From contig JACEHZ010000365.1 in assembly GCA_017893485.1 (NCBI GenBank), positions 434,001-498,000 on the forward strand: a stretch of DNA of 64,000 nucleotides, read 5' to 3'. Of the stretch, positions 45,081-57,800 are shown piece after piece. This stretch comes from Hemerocallis citrina (Eukaryota; Streptophyta; Magnoliopsida; Asparagales; Asphodelaceae). Every line of letters starts with the position of its first letter. Position 1 is the first letter of the stretch. A program made the translations under genes and the position numbers. A model generated the notes under the pieces. It did not search any database, was not told the origin of the DNA, and saw only the letters and a list, made by a program, of their open reading frames with translations.

Positions 45081-48000
45081 CTTGATGTAACGCCCCGAAT
45101 CCCCGTTATCGGACATCCGTGACACAACCAGAATCTTTGCCTCAAATGCATCTCAACACAGTAAATAACACGGAAATTTAAACACTTTTATTGTCATCAG
45201 AGTTATTACATCAAAAATTACAAATATCAATCTGTCGTATCAAACTGTAACGCCTCCCCCTCCTTTTGTTTTGACTTCAAAATTCAATTCTTTCAATTTC
45301 TATATCACTTTAAACATAAACTAAGATAGTTATATTCAAAGAAAATTTTGGCAGAATTTCCCCTGAAATTTCTGCCCCGAAACACAAAAACTTACGGAAT
45401 TCTACTCTAAATTCTGTAGCTCACATCACAGGCAATAATATCATGGGCTCCCCAGGCCAAAGTGAGCAGAATCACACAGGCAATATAAATATCATGCTCT
45501 GGGGGCCAAACTCATAATAGGATATCAACTATCAATTAAAAACCATAAATTCATTTGAAAACGTAGTAAAGTTTTTAGAAAATAACTTATAAAATATACC
45601 ACAGGGCCCGGTACTCCACAACGAGATGGGTACGGGTCAAAAACATATCATGCCACTCCACATTATTACTCATCATCATCATCCACGTACTATTACATAT
45701 AAAATACAATTTAAATCATAAATTTCACTATTCACATAATTAAACTTTAAAAAACAATTTTAAAATAAAAGCTCCACTCCACAGAATCATGAATTTACAC
45801 CTCACCTCTGCACTGCTGAGGACCTGTAACAGTAGGGGATCTAGGGTAGTCTGGGGACTCTCTAACCCCCCAAATACTAAGGGGTACGCCATTTCTGGTG
45901 TGAGTATGATCTACTAATTAAGCAAATAAATTAAACTTTATAAGTAAAAACAGAACGAACTTACGAATACCAAGATAATCAACCTTTACTTGAAATCTGA
46001 ACATGTAAACATCATAAATGGGATTTCACATCAAATACCCTCTGAGTCATCACCTGTATGTATATCCATACCCGCTCATAACATACTTATCCTTAGTTGG
46101 AAATCATTCACAAATAACTCTACTTTCACATAAACTGCACCTCATTTACCATTCATTTGCATTTACAGACTCACGACTTATATTCTTTCGTACTCATCTT
46201 CATTCATAAACATGTTCTTTCCCAATCTCATCACATAACATCGCATTCATTCATTTCTTACAACATATATCATCACGTCTGGCAATACATCACTTTCACA
46301 CTCATTATACACTTCAACTATCACACTCGTAATTCATCTTGAACGGAAAATAAATGTGTATCCTGATTTCCTAGTATTCGTGTATGCCATGACCTGAGTC
46401 TAATGCAAAAATACAGAGTATAGAACAGATGCACTTAATCTAATGTCAGCAAGACTCTGGACACACATGCATCCCATACTATATGTGTCCCAGATCAAGC
46501 CGTTTCTGCAGTTCAGGGATTTGAACCCTCGCTATATAATGCATTCTAATTCGGTCTACTTCCTGTTCCTGATAGTATGACATGGTTGAGGAGGTATAAA
46601 TAACAGAAATAATTCGGGGCGCTACCCCGTTGTCACCAATAATCGTTGCATCAGACCCTCCTCGAAAGCTGTGACGAACTTACAGATATACACGCAGTAT
46701 ATCCATTGCGCAGAAGATCCTTTATGATCCATTCGTGTCCACCAACATAGAACATGACGGCCTTGAAGGTCTAAAACTCCCTATCCACCAGGAAATCGAC
46801 GTCCCGTTCATACCATGGTACTTTAGAAATCAACAGTGTAAGATACGCACAGCAGCACGTATCCCTAATGACAGGAAGAGACAACCCTATAGTATCACCT
46901 CCTAGTGCTAACTCTCAAAACGAGTTGGATTATAGGGAATCACCCCTAACACCAATTTGGTCTTCGAGCAAAACAATAAAGGAAAACCTAATCAATGCAG
47001 TTTACTGAAAACAAGCTATTTTCCAAATCACACTCGGTGTCGATCAACAATGTCAAGCCTGTCCGGTCTGTCAAACAACAATCATCACGAGAATCACATC
47101 CACTGATTCCCAATACCTTCACAGATCAGCGACCAAATAATTTCGGTCCGTGACCCTCAGCGAGTGGTCCAACGGCGCCCCAAGGATGCAATACAATTCA
47201 AATGAAGGTAAGCACACACATAACCATCAATTCTTTACTGCTGACAAACTCAGACATCGAGACACCAAACACAAACCGACCAGAGCCATATCCCAACTCA
47301 CTCATGTCCACCATGAGTAATAAGCACAGGAACTTATCTAAGTTCCAAATGAAATGCTAAACATCATTAAAAACCCGATAGCTCATAATCATCATACTGC
47401 GGTATGCAGAGATTTCCTCATCAATTGTCTGATGAAATACTTCAACAAAAAGCAGTAGCTGTGACCCAAGCTACGCTCATCGGAATCCAACACACTCAGA
47501 ATTTCTAGAAGGATAGAGAGATCCACTGCAATCCCCTAGTGGACGACTCCCTCAATTTCTTATATAACTTAAGTTCCCGAGTCAACTTAAACTTGAAGTT
47601 TAGTCTAAACAACAGGTTGCTAACTTGCAACGTCCATAACTTTCAACACACAATACAGAATTATTTGATACTACCAATTCTTGGAAAGATAAAACCTAGT
47701 CTACAACTCTCCAGCTAACTATTTCCTCGAATTCAATCATCTTGATACTATAAAACCTCATATACTCTCAATAGTATATTCTTCTTGCACTCGCTGCACC
47801 TTTCTAATATCATAAAAGTTTGCTTACTCATCGGAAATTCTCGATTCCAGGTCCTATGGGAAGGTTGGAGTGTCTACTTCAACTTTCTAATTGAACACCT
47901 CTTTCAGATTCTATCATTTGAGTTCTCGAAAATACTAAGTTCCATCAGGTGTACAAACAGGGAGAAACTGGTTTACTCAGCCAATAATACCTTGACTAAG

Positions 48001-49789
48001 ACTGGATCCGTTCAATCTTTGGAAAATCATAACTTTCAACCTATAAACTGGAATTACACAATTCCAGATGGGTTAGAATGCTATGACTCCCTACTACGAC
48101 TTTCTAGTTGATTAATTTCCCAAATTCTTAACAATAGTTCCCAATTTCTCATCTTCACAAACTAGTCAACTTATACTAGGCTGAACATAGCCCACTTTGA
48201 AATTCAATAATAAATCAACCTTAAGTCCAATGCTCATGAATTTTGAGATTATTAATCTACACATATACCATTTCATTGTGTCCAAAATTTGCATTCAGAT
48301 TCACATCACACAATGAGTTATGACTCCTCAAACATAGCCCAAAATCTCAGCTGCTCTTTCAGCAAGGGTTCTTGCCACTATGTACGGTTTATTCTTGAAA
48401 CCTTATCAAACGACCTTTAAAAATTCTAAAATTTGAGATTCATAAAGTAGACCCATACCACATGCTACTCCCAAAATTTCATAGCAAGATCATACATACA
48501 CAACTGGTTATGACCTTTTGGACTTCAGTCCAAAAGTAATCAGCTTCAGCTCTGCCCTTTCAGACTAGCTGCACTCCACAAATTTTTGAGGTATCAAACG
48601 ACCTCGAAAATTATGAAATTTTAGACAAAGTTGTGGACACATACAAGAGTGTCCAGAAAATTTTTTTAGCTCAAAACACCCAGGCTACACTAAGATACAA
48701 AATCGGAAATACACAAAAAATTGTAATTTAAAATTTTCACAACACACCATGTACATAAAATAAAAGAGTTCATACTCACCAAATATCTCGCGAAGAATCG
48801 AAGCACCAGCACGCCACCCCGCATCCAAAGTCGCTAATATATTCTATTATCAAATTTCAAAGCAATTAAGGCTCAAATCATCTAAACCAATCACGGGAGC
48901 TAATAACACTAATCCAAATATCACACAGGCGTTTTATGGAACGCCTGAGATACACACGTACGATGCATGTCATATTCAAGTTCCTACGGAATTTTTATCC
49001 CCATGCAATTACTAAAATTTCCCCCAATTATTCTAATAGTTCAACTAAAATTTCTACTACCATACAAGAACTAATTCTTACATATTTAATTCTCTTTTAC
49101 AAAAATCCTAATTTATTAACAAGCAAACTCTCTAATAATCTGCTAATTTCTCGCCTCTACCATTCCCAACATCTCTTAATCTTTCTACCATAATACTCCT
49201 ACTCAATAGAAATTAACCACACTTAATTTTATACAATAAAATAAAATAGGGTATACCTTTCCGAAGCCCTCTCCAAAAACCGACGCTACCACGAGCTAGA
49301 GCACCCTCCAAGTAGCCATCCCCTCAAATTAATTTGAAAATCATGAAATATTTGGGTAGATTTGGGCGGGGGAGAGATCGACCGAAAGTTGGGTCGGTGG
49401 GTTTCTTTTCGGTCGGGAAAAGAATCAGGAAGGAAAGAAAGGAGGAGGAGGAGAGAAGGGGGGGGGGGGGGGGGGGGGGTAATTGGAAATATTTAGTAAT
49501 ATAAATATATATATATTTATAAAGGAACATTTACAAATAAGCCCCCACATCTCGAAAATATTTCAAACAAATTCCAACTCTTTTCTTTAATAATACCAAC
49601 AATACAAAATACATTAAAATTACTTCATAATAATCCTTCAAAATTATAAATAAAGTATATAATATATCTGATATTTCTCAATTAAAATCAATTGTTATTA
49701 CAAAAATACATAATTGCGTGCAATTCTCAATTGCGCACAGATTACGATGCAAAATAGTCATATGCTATTTTGCGGGGTATTACACTTGA
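45081..49789 (-). mobile_element. Solo LTR (4,699 bp, 45086-49784) with CTTGA target duplication, mosaic
   Basis: TGTAACGCCCCGAATCC at 45086 and GCGGGGTATTACA ending 49784; CTTGA on both sides (45081-45085, 49785-49789). Minus orientation: its reverse complement starts TGTAATACCCC like the LTR at 54814-59067 and aligns to that LTR at both ends and over about 46330-48770. Two internal blocks (45246-46330 and about 48780-49660) instead match the 5-kb LTR at 18039-23075, including that LTR's terminus (TGTAACGCC at 45246) and its leader region (AAAATAGGGTATACCTTT, polypurine run 49437-49479). No internal retroelement genes. It interrupts the hAT transposase frame. Confidence 0.82.
49459..49479. 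repeat. Poly-G tract
   Basis: About 21 consecutive G in the purine-rich leader block of the mosaic LTR. Confidence 0.9.
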
Positions 49790-50897
49790 TGATTTTCATT
49801 GCAGAAAATACTCTCTCTTATGTTGGGGTTGCAACGGGTAATAGCAATGCCAACTTCAAGAGCAAATATACCAACGGATATGCACGATGTTATTTTAACT
49901 GAACCATCTTTCTAGCAAGCCCACTAATCCATGCAACTTCAGAAAATCGATCATCAGAGCGCACATCCAAAATGTAAGTATCAAGTTGCCGGTCAAGCTA
50001 CATTAACTCAATGTTAGAGAATTCGGATGGATAAAATTCAGCAAAGCGAAGCAATTTTCTTTTATCATAAGCAGAAAATGAATCGCTTGGATCAAGACAA
50101 GCCATACACAACAACAACTTTGTATTTGCCTCATTAAAACGATTGTCAAACTCCTGAAGTTGTAAATCAATCACTTCATAAAACAATTCAATACGATAAT
50201 GATGGAGATTTGTTTTTCCTTTAAAGTTTTTGAGTTAACCTTCAAAGTTGCGACGGGATCTTCCATATTGTACAAGTAATTCATCCATATGTGAAATTAC
50301 TATCTTATACTTCACACAAAACGAAGAAACTTCTTCCAACAATGATTCACATCCATCATCTCTCATGTTTTGCAATTGTTGTTTTGTTATCCTCACAAGA
50401 GTCGTGGCATTTATTATATCTTGGTCTTTTCTCTATAAAGTTTGTGATAAATTATTTGTAATTCCCAAGATATTCAAATTGACAAATCACAATAACGCCA
50501 AGGAAAGTTGTGATCTTTAGGCTGACAAGGTCCTTTTTGCAAGTAGTATCGTCGAACATTCACTCTTTCTTTAACATCGTACCCATATATATTTTTTCTT
50601 AAAGCATGATCAGACGGATAATCTTCTTCTACATTGCACGTAGGCGGGGGTTGGACAACGGGCTAACATGGGGATGGGGGTGCCCTGGGTGGGGGGGCTC
50701 TTCGCTTCTTGAAGCAGCTTGTTCTTGAGAGTTTTTTAAAAACTTGAATAGTGGAGTATTTTTCATCTAAAATTATATCTAATTCCAACAAATCAATATC
50801 CCTAAAATGCTAAAACAAATTGTAAACAAATTCCAGCATGGTGCAAATATTCAATACATATATACATATATGGTGCCTTTAATGAACTGAAATATTA

Positions 50898-51064
50898 TCT
50901 ATATAATAAAACACAAAGAAAGCTATCAAGTGGCTCTCCTTCAATCCCCTCAAAATCAAAGGCCCAAATCTAACCTCACAAAACACATTTTTCTCCCAAA
51001 ATTTCAAACCCCAAAACTCAAATTCAAATCCCCAAAAAAAAAAAAAACAACAACTCATTTATTT

Positions 51065-51107
<43 letters not shown>

Positions 51108-51473
51108 ACTCTCTCTCTCATTCTCTCTATATTTACTCAGAAATTTAGATTTTCATATTTCAGGTTTGTAAATTTTCATATTTTTTATATTTTTTTTATT
51201 GTTTATGTTACATTGAAAATAGCAAATATCTATTCAATAGTTAAATTTTATCATTTTCCATCCTCAAAGTTCTAAGAAGTTGGATTTTATACCCTCATTT
51301 ATAATTATTTTTCAACATATACTAATAGAAACATGGACTTTTATTTATAACTAATTATTGTCATACTATTCAAACTTGAGCTACATAATTGTTGTTTTAC
51401 TGTTTACAAGGATTTTTATATGTTGTATCGTTCCGAAGACATGCCGTAGGCGTGTGCCCATGGGCAAATCTAG
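50898..51473 (+). mobile_element. Non-autonomous Helitron H3 (576 bp)
   Basis: A|TCTATATAATAAAACAC at 50898 and GGGCAAATCTAG|T ending 51473, with GCCCATGGGC and the degenerate ATGCCGTAGGCGTGT hairpin just upstream of the end. Near-identical in layout to H1 and the reverse of H2. It sits in the 5' flank of the hAT transposase relic. Internal (CT)n at 51071-51105. Confidence 0.85.
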
Positions 51474-52385
51474 TTTCATTATAAAGTATTAACTTTTTGT
51501 AGATAATAGAAGTGGTATATCTAGTAATACCAATTATGTAAATGAGACTTCTTTTAGACAGGCACATCACATGCAACTAGCAATAGTTTACTTAAGTCAT
51601 AAAGTTTTAATTTTTTGTCATATGCATTGTCTCTAATTTTTCTCTCTAATTCTTCATACCATTTTCATGCTTGATTTGAAATTATCGAGTTTTCCTCCCT
51701 TTTCATGCCACTCAACCTTTTGCGCAATATATTCCAATGTTGCAAGTAAACCTCTACGGCTCTACATCCAAATTTTTTAAGTCATCAATATTGCAACACA
51801 AAATTATTATTTGTCTCCACACACAAAAAATAATATCTCAAAATAGAGCTAAACATAAAGAAAAATTGGCATACCTCATAGGCAGTGGCAATTTTGAGAA
51901 CAATTTTCGGGCTTCAGGGTTAGGATTTCATCAGGATGGCTACAACACAAAAGAGAAGAATACGGACCATACCCATCAAAATTCACAAATTCTACATAAT
52001 CCATACCAATTTGTATATGACACACAGACTATAGATCAAGCAAATGCATATTAAATTGTAAGGAGAAAACAAAGAGAAGAAGAGTAGAATACCTTTTTGA
52101 TGGAGAGGAATGACCGAAGGAGATTAGGGACTTAGGGTTTCAATTAGGGTTAAGGTTATATTTAGGGTTTTGATGGAAAGGAAGAGCCGTCAGAGCCTCG
52201 GAGGAGAAGGAGTTACAATCGCAGACTCGGAGGTGGTGGAGGAATTGGCAGAGAAGTTGAGTAATTTGGTCGTTGTTGGGTTGGGTCGATCCGTCGATTG
52301 ACGAAAGAAAAGAGAAAGAAAAGAAAGAGGGTCGGGAAGAGGAAGAGGAAGAGTAAATGGGTTGGGAACTTTACACATAAACCCT
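51474..52385. other. Right (5' non-coding) part of the hAT element
   Basis: Non-coding DNA between Helitron H3 and the right terminal repeat, with TTAGGGTTT-like repeats at 52130-52170. No domains recognised. Confidence 0.5.
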
Positions 52386-52400
52386 TAATAAATTTCTTTT

Positions 52401-52403
<3 letters not shown>

Positions 52404-52432
<29 letters not shown>
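52404..52432. repeat. (TA)n microsatellite in hAT
   Basis: About 14 TA units close to the right hAT end. Confidence 0.9.
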
Positions 52433-52442
<10 letters not shown>

Positions 52443-53285
52443 TGAAATTTTTTTAAATTCCCACCCCTTGTGCCCATGACAGCTACGCCCCTGTCTACAA
52501 GATATATTGGATGACTGAGAATCAAGACTAACCTAGGATTCTCTCTATTCTTCTTCTATATATTGTAATAGTCTCAAATATGAGAGAACAAGAATACTTC
52601 ATTGATTATTTTCTCCATTGCAAAGAGAGACTTGTGAGAGAGAGAGAGTTCTTGGTGAGTGAGCTTAATTCCTTGTATTGAGTGAATCATTAACTCTTTA
52701 TAATCTCTTCTAGTTGAATATTGGCTAAATTTTTAAAAAACCTACTGAACTTTGGGCCATTTTTAAAAAACCGCAGTAAGTTTTTTTTTTTTTAACCGCA
52801 CAAAACTATAGTTTAAAAAAACTCACTTTAACGGAGTTAGGTTTCCGTTAGGCTAAATTTTAAAAACCACTTTCATCTTTCATTTGTGTTTAAAAAAACT
52901 ACTTTCATCTTTCATTTGTGTTTAACTAAACCCCACTGAACTAACCCTAACCCCCTAACCCTTACCCTAACTCTGTCAGTGTGTGTTTTTTTAAACTATA
53001 GTTTTGTGCGATTTTTTTAAATAAAAAAAACTCAGTGCGGTTTTTTTAAATAACCCAAAGTTTAGTGGGGTTTTTTTTACTTTACCCTTGAATATTATAT
53101 CTCCTCATATATTTCTCCAGATTAAGCGAAAGTTAACCGAGACAAATCATCGTTGTATTTGTGTTGGATTAGTGGATCTACTTTGTTTAGTTGTTTAATT
53201 GATTCGTCTCATCTACCTCGCCTTCCTCATTGCTCTAATCAGTTCCGCTGCACCACCAGTGTTCGTCGGCATCCCCCAAAAAAGC

Positions 53286-53296
53286 GGTATCAGAGC
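53286..53296 (+). other. Primer-binding site of C2
   Basis: GGTATCAGAGC, complementary to the 3' end of initiator tRNA-Met as in most plant copia elements; the leading T of TGGTATCAGAGC is C here. Confidence 0.7.
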
Positions 53297-53323
53297 TTCA
53301 TGTTGCAGTGTCCCTTGGTTAAG

Positions 53324-54320
53324 ATGACAGGTCACAATCTTTTGAAGATCAAGCAGTTATATGGAAATATTAATTTCAATCTTTGGAAGGTAGACATGTA
53401 TGCTGTTCTAGTTCAAGAACATTTGCAGTTAGCCGTCAAGAAGAAGGAAAAACCATCTGATATGAAGGAAAATGTTTGGAATGATATTTGTGAAAGAGCC
53501 GTCAGTCCTATCCGACTAGCATTGGCGAACAAGGTCAAGTGCAAATTTCTTGAAGAGAACTCATAGCTGACTACTCTGGATCATTGTTATTAGATCGGAT
53601 GCATTAGAAGATGAAGTTATTATGTTTGTCAATGAAGGAAGGTACCAATCTCTAAGATCACATCACAGAGTTCAACAAGGTGCTATCTGAACTATAAGCA
53701 ATCAATGTGGATGTGAGCAAGGAAGATAAAGCTTTCAACTTGATATATTCACTGTCAGATTCGTACGAGCATTTGATCACTACCATGCTACACGGTAAAC
53801 CTGCCAAGAAGAGTATAACAGTAGATGATGTAATCAAAGCATTGAAGGAAAATTAACTTAGGAACGAGACTCAGAAATCATCGGCTACTCCTATAAGGTG
53901 TCTAACAGTGGAAGGTCCTTCAACTGAAAGTCAAAATGTTATGCAAAAGGATTCGATCCATTGAGATATTACAAGAGATCATGGCATATCAAGAAAAATT
54001 GTTAGAAATTGCAGAAGCAGAAGAGCAACAAGGATGGTAAATCGACTGCAAATGTAGTTTACCCTTCTGAATCAGGTGATTTGTGTCTTCTTGATTCAAA
54101 TTTTTTGGAAGTGAATTCTAGTTGGTCTTTGACTTACGAAGTTCTACTCATATTTGCTCTGAGAGGGAGTTATTTTTTACTTATAAGTTCACTACATGGC
54201 GTTGTGTGAAATCAGAAACTGGAGATATTTGTGAAGTAATAAGTGAGGGGACAGTTGAGTTAAAGATGTCAGGTCTAACATATTCACTCTATGGAAAATC
54301 TTGCATAATCCTCTGCTGAA
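53324..54320 (+). pseudogene. Copia gag-protease remnant of C2
   Basis: Gag starts MTGHNLLKIKQLYGNINF at 53324 and shows NLWKVDMYAVLVQEHLQL and AVSPIRLALANKVKC, the UBN2/retrotran_gag_2 pattern, then a stop at 53564-53566. Homology continues with stops and frameshifts (MKEGTNL, ITEFNKVLSEL, DKAFNLIYSLSDSYEHLIT). In 54122-54319 the frame FDLRSSTHICSERELFF corresponds to the protease start, where the catalytic Asp-Ser-Gly has become Asp-Leu-Arg. No later pol domain follows. Non-functional. Confidence 0.8.
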
Positions 54321-54808
54321 ACGGAATCTGAATTTCTTGGAAGCTCTTGACGCACGAAGTTATAGGTACATAGCTCGAAGTAGATTTTTGTCTATTTTTA
54401 TGGTCGTCATAAGATGATTAGATGTATGAGAGTCGTTGGGCCAAGACAACGCAATCTCTACAAGCTTTTGGGTACGCAGGTATTGTTGCTTCTTTTTCCA
54501 TTATTCCCACAAATTCATCTAGTTTGCCGCAATTAGCATCATCGAAGCAAGACTACAACGTTCGAATATCTTCGAAAGGTGGAGAGTGCCTCGATGTAGG
54601 TGAAGTTCGTGCGGATGTTAGCAACTCCATGTTAACTCCTACTGAGGTGTGCCCATGAGGGGATATACTAATCGATGAGATTGGGTAAAAGATTTATTCA
54701 ACTAGCAGAATAAACTATTACTCTAAGTATATTCACAAGTGGAGTTTTTTTAGTAGAGTTCATAGATGATTAATCACATCATGTTGATAGCACTTGAATA
54801 CAATCCAA

Positions 54809-57800
54809 GGTAGTGTAATACCCCCCAAAATAGCATAAAGCTATCTTTGCATTGTAATCCATGCACAGTTGAGAATTGCACGCGATTACATATTTTTCTA
54901 ATAATTATCAGTTAAATTGAGAAATTTCAGATATATGAGCTATTCTGAACCCGATAAGATAAACTCGGGATATCTTCTCAATTTAACTAGGGATTTGTCC
55001 TGATTGTTTTGACCAGACAATTTTTTAGAGAAAGTAATAATTTCTATAAAACATGTATTTTTATAGATTTTAAATTGTATATTGGTTGGATATTTTAAAC
55101 TAAGTTAGTACTTGAATTGAATGTGGATTGATCTTGTGCTCAAGGGTTAGAATTGGGGTATGGTGACTTAGGGTTACTTGACCTAACCTAGGGTTAGGAA
55201 CCCTAGCATCCTGTGATCATGGCTTGGATCTTGGTGAAGATCTAATGGTGGAAACAATTTACCATGTGTAACTTCTTGAAAGAATGAGAAGCTCCTTGAA
55301 GCTTCTAGAAGATTGTGTTGGCACTCCTATCCACCATCCACTTCCACAAACCCTGGCTCCTCTCATCCTAGCCCTCCATTCTCCTTGAAGATTCACCGGC
55401 CCACTTTCCAAACACCCCAAAACCCTAGCTCCCATTTTTCTATAAAATATCCCACTCCACTTCACTTCTCATTTTTGGTCTTGTTCTTATTCTTCAAAAA
55501 AAAAAAGGAAAGGGAGAAAGGTGAAGTCTTTTTGGGAAGATAGTTGTAGTAGAGTAGAGTAGTAGGAGATTTGAGGAAGCCAAGTTCTTCAAGGGCAAGG
55601 AGCAAGGAAAGGCAAGCAAGCTACAAGGAGTGTTCTTGGAACTTAAACAAGTGGGTGATACTCTAAACTCTAAAAGTTTAGCTCTTTTTTTGTATGTGAT
55701 TTTTAACATCTGGTAGTAGCTAAGAAAGGTTTGATTATCATGTGCGAAGAAATTGACATGCTAAGAAAAGTAGCTTGTATAGTAGAACAACACTTTTTCA
55801 AGATTCTTTGTTAAGAACAAGTATAAGTATGTGAGTTTGGAAATTTCTAGCACTCAAACGGTTTGGAATTTTGGACTCAAATTTGTAGGGCTTGTTATTC
55901 TATGTATCTAGAGCTTCCATGAAATTTTTCATAATATTTGGAGGCCATTTGATAGCCCACACACTAGACCCAATTTCGGACAGTGAGCAACTGAAAAAGC
56001 TGTTGTTGTGGGAAAGTTGCTGAGTCTTTCCAAAATTGTAACTCACCATTAGTGGTATATTTTGAGTTGAAAATTTTTATGGATACTCTTGTATGTGTCT
56101 ATGACCATAATCTTAAATTTCATAATTTTCTGAGTTCGTTTGATACCTCAAAAAAATTTGTAGATGGCAACTGGTCCAAAAGACAGAAATTGAATTCTGT
56201 CTATTAGAGATTGAAGTTCATCTAGTCATAATTACTTGTGTGTGTAAGATATTGTAATGAAAATTTTGCAGTAGCTTGTGGTATGTGTCTACATATTGAT
56301 TCTCAAATTTTAGAATTTTTAGATAGCATTTGATCAAGCTTCAAAAATAAATAGTGTAAGGTGGTATAGACCCTGTTTGGGAATGCATCTTAATTTAATG
56401 CTATGTTTAAGGAGTTATAACTCTTTGTGTATTATGAATATGGATGCAAATTTTGGACACGATGGAATGGTATATGTGTGGTTTAAGAATCTCAAATTTC
56501 ATGAGCTTTGGACTTAGGGTTGATTTGTTGTTGAATTTTAAAGTAAACCAGGTTCAGCTTAGTTCAGATTGACTAGTCTGTGAAGATGGGTAATTCTGGA
56601 GTTGATCTTAGTCCCTAACTGTTTCTGCCGTTTCCGAGGGAATCTGTCTTTCTGCCCTTTCTTTTCGAGCTGTTTAACCCAATAATTTCACTAACTATCC
56701 TATCGCAGGTTCGAAAGGCTCAACCATAGATAGGGGTGTGTTAAAAATTTAGAAGATTGATCAACTAGAATTGCAGTAGGGAGTCATAGTCTTCCAAAAC
56801 ATCCGGAATTATGTAATTCCAGTTTGTGGTTTGAAAGTTATGGTTTTCTAAAGACTGGGGTAGATCCAGTCTAGATTGAGACCATGTTGTTAAATGAAGC
56901 AATTTTGTTCTATTTGTACACCTGACGGAATTTGGTATTTTTGAGGACTTTAATGATGGAATCTGAGAATGTGTTCAACTAAGGAGTTGAAGTAGACACT
57001 CCTACCTTTCCATAGAATCTGGAATCGAGTAATTCCGATGAGTGAGCAAATTTTTTTGTTATTAGAGAAGTGCAGCAAGTGCAGGAAGGAATGTACAGCT
57101 GAGAGTGAATGAGGTTTTTATAGTACCAAGATGATTGAATTTGAGGAAATGGTTAACTAAAGAGTTGTAGCCTAGGATCTTGGCTTTCTGGAATGGGTAT
57201 CATGCTATTCCGAGTTGTATCTTGGAAGTTATGGATATTGCAAGTTTAGCAACCGGCTGCCCTAATCAACTCCAAGCTTGTGTTGAATTGGGAACTTGAG
57301 GAATTTGAGGATATTGTCTTCTAAGGGACTGCAATAAAGTCTCCTACCTTTCTAGGAAACCTGATTTTGTTGGATTCTAATGAGAGTAACTTGAGTCGCA
57401 GCAAGTGGTATTTGCTTGAACAGCTTACGATTGGAAGATTGATGAGGAATCCTCTGCAAACCGCAGTGTGGTGATCATGAGCTATTAAGTTTAAGATGTT
57501 TTAAGCACCTCATTGGGACTTAGACAAGTTTTCTGTGCTTAGTACTCATGGTGGACACATGAGTGAGTTGAGAAGATAGCTATGTGGTGAATTTTGTGTC
57601 TGGTGTCCTGATGCCTGAGCCTGTCAATGGTCAGAAGATTAGTGTTTATGTGGGTTTACCTTCATTCAAAATTTTTATGCATTTTTGGGCGCCGTTGGAC
57701 TACTCACTGAGAGTCACGGGCTAGGGTTATGGTCAAGGACCCGTGAAGGTATTGGAAATCGGTGAATGTTGATTCATCGTAATTATTTATTCTGACAAGA

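Larger units (their letters stand above)
44915..50766 (-). pseudogene. hAT transposase (TTF-zinc-finger / ZMYM1-like) pseudogene
   Basis: The minus-strand start is MKNTPLFKFLKNSQEQ at 50766. It continues with KNIYGYDVKERVNVRRYYL then QKGPCQP (TTF-type zinc-finger region, about 50620-50520). Next, about 50440-50245, DQDIINATTLVRITKQQLQ, DDGCESLLEEVSSFC and GRSRR; then 50186-49998, EVIDLQLQEFDNRFNEANTK and FAEFYPSEF. After the solo LTR the end is IKTLLRNRLGDEMMNDC, YILNMKSQR (45085-44919). This is the domain order of plant ZMYM1-like hAT transposases. The central DUF4371 and most of the catalytic region between KGPCQP and DQDI are missing and stops occur. The solo LTR inserted inside the C-terminal frame (TSD CTTGA). 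Confidence 0.8.
44786..52501 (-). mobile_element. hAT element (44794-52493) with 8-bp target duplication
   Basis: Terminal inverted repeats CAGTGACGTAGC (44794) and, on the opposite strand from 52493, CAGGGGCGTAGC (10 of 12 identical). Flanking 8-mers TCTACAGG (44786-44793) and TCTACAAG (52494-52501) match at 7 of 8. It lies inside the 5' LTR of C2; removing it restores collinearity with the 3' LTR at TTCTACA/GATATATT. It contains a minus-strand transposase relic, a solo LTR (45086-49784), Helitron H3, a (CT)n tract and a (TA)n tract near the right end. Confidence 0.88.

Noticed and set aside
45246..46330. Separate nested LTR inside the mosaic LTR
   Set aside because: It has one terminus (TGTAACGCC at 45246) but no matching second terminus or target duplication was found, so treated as mosaic; kept open in the finding.
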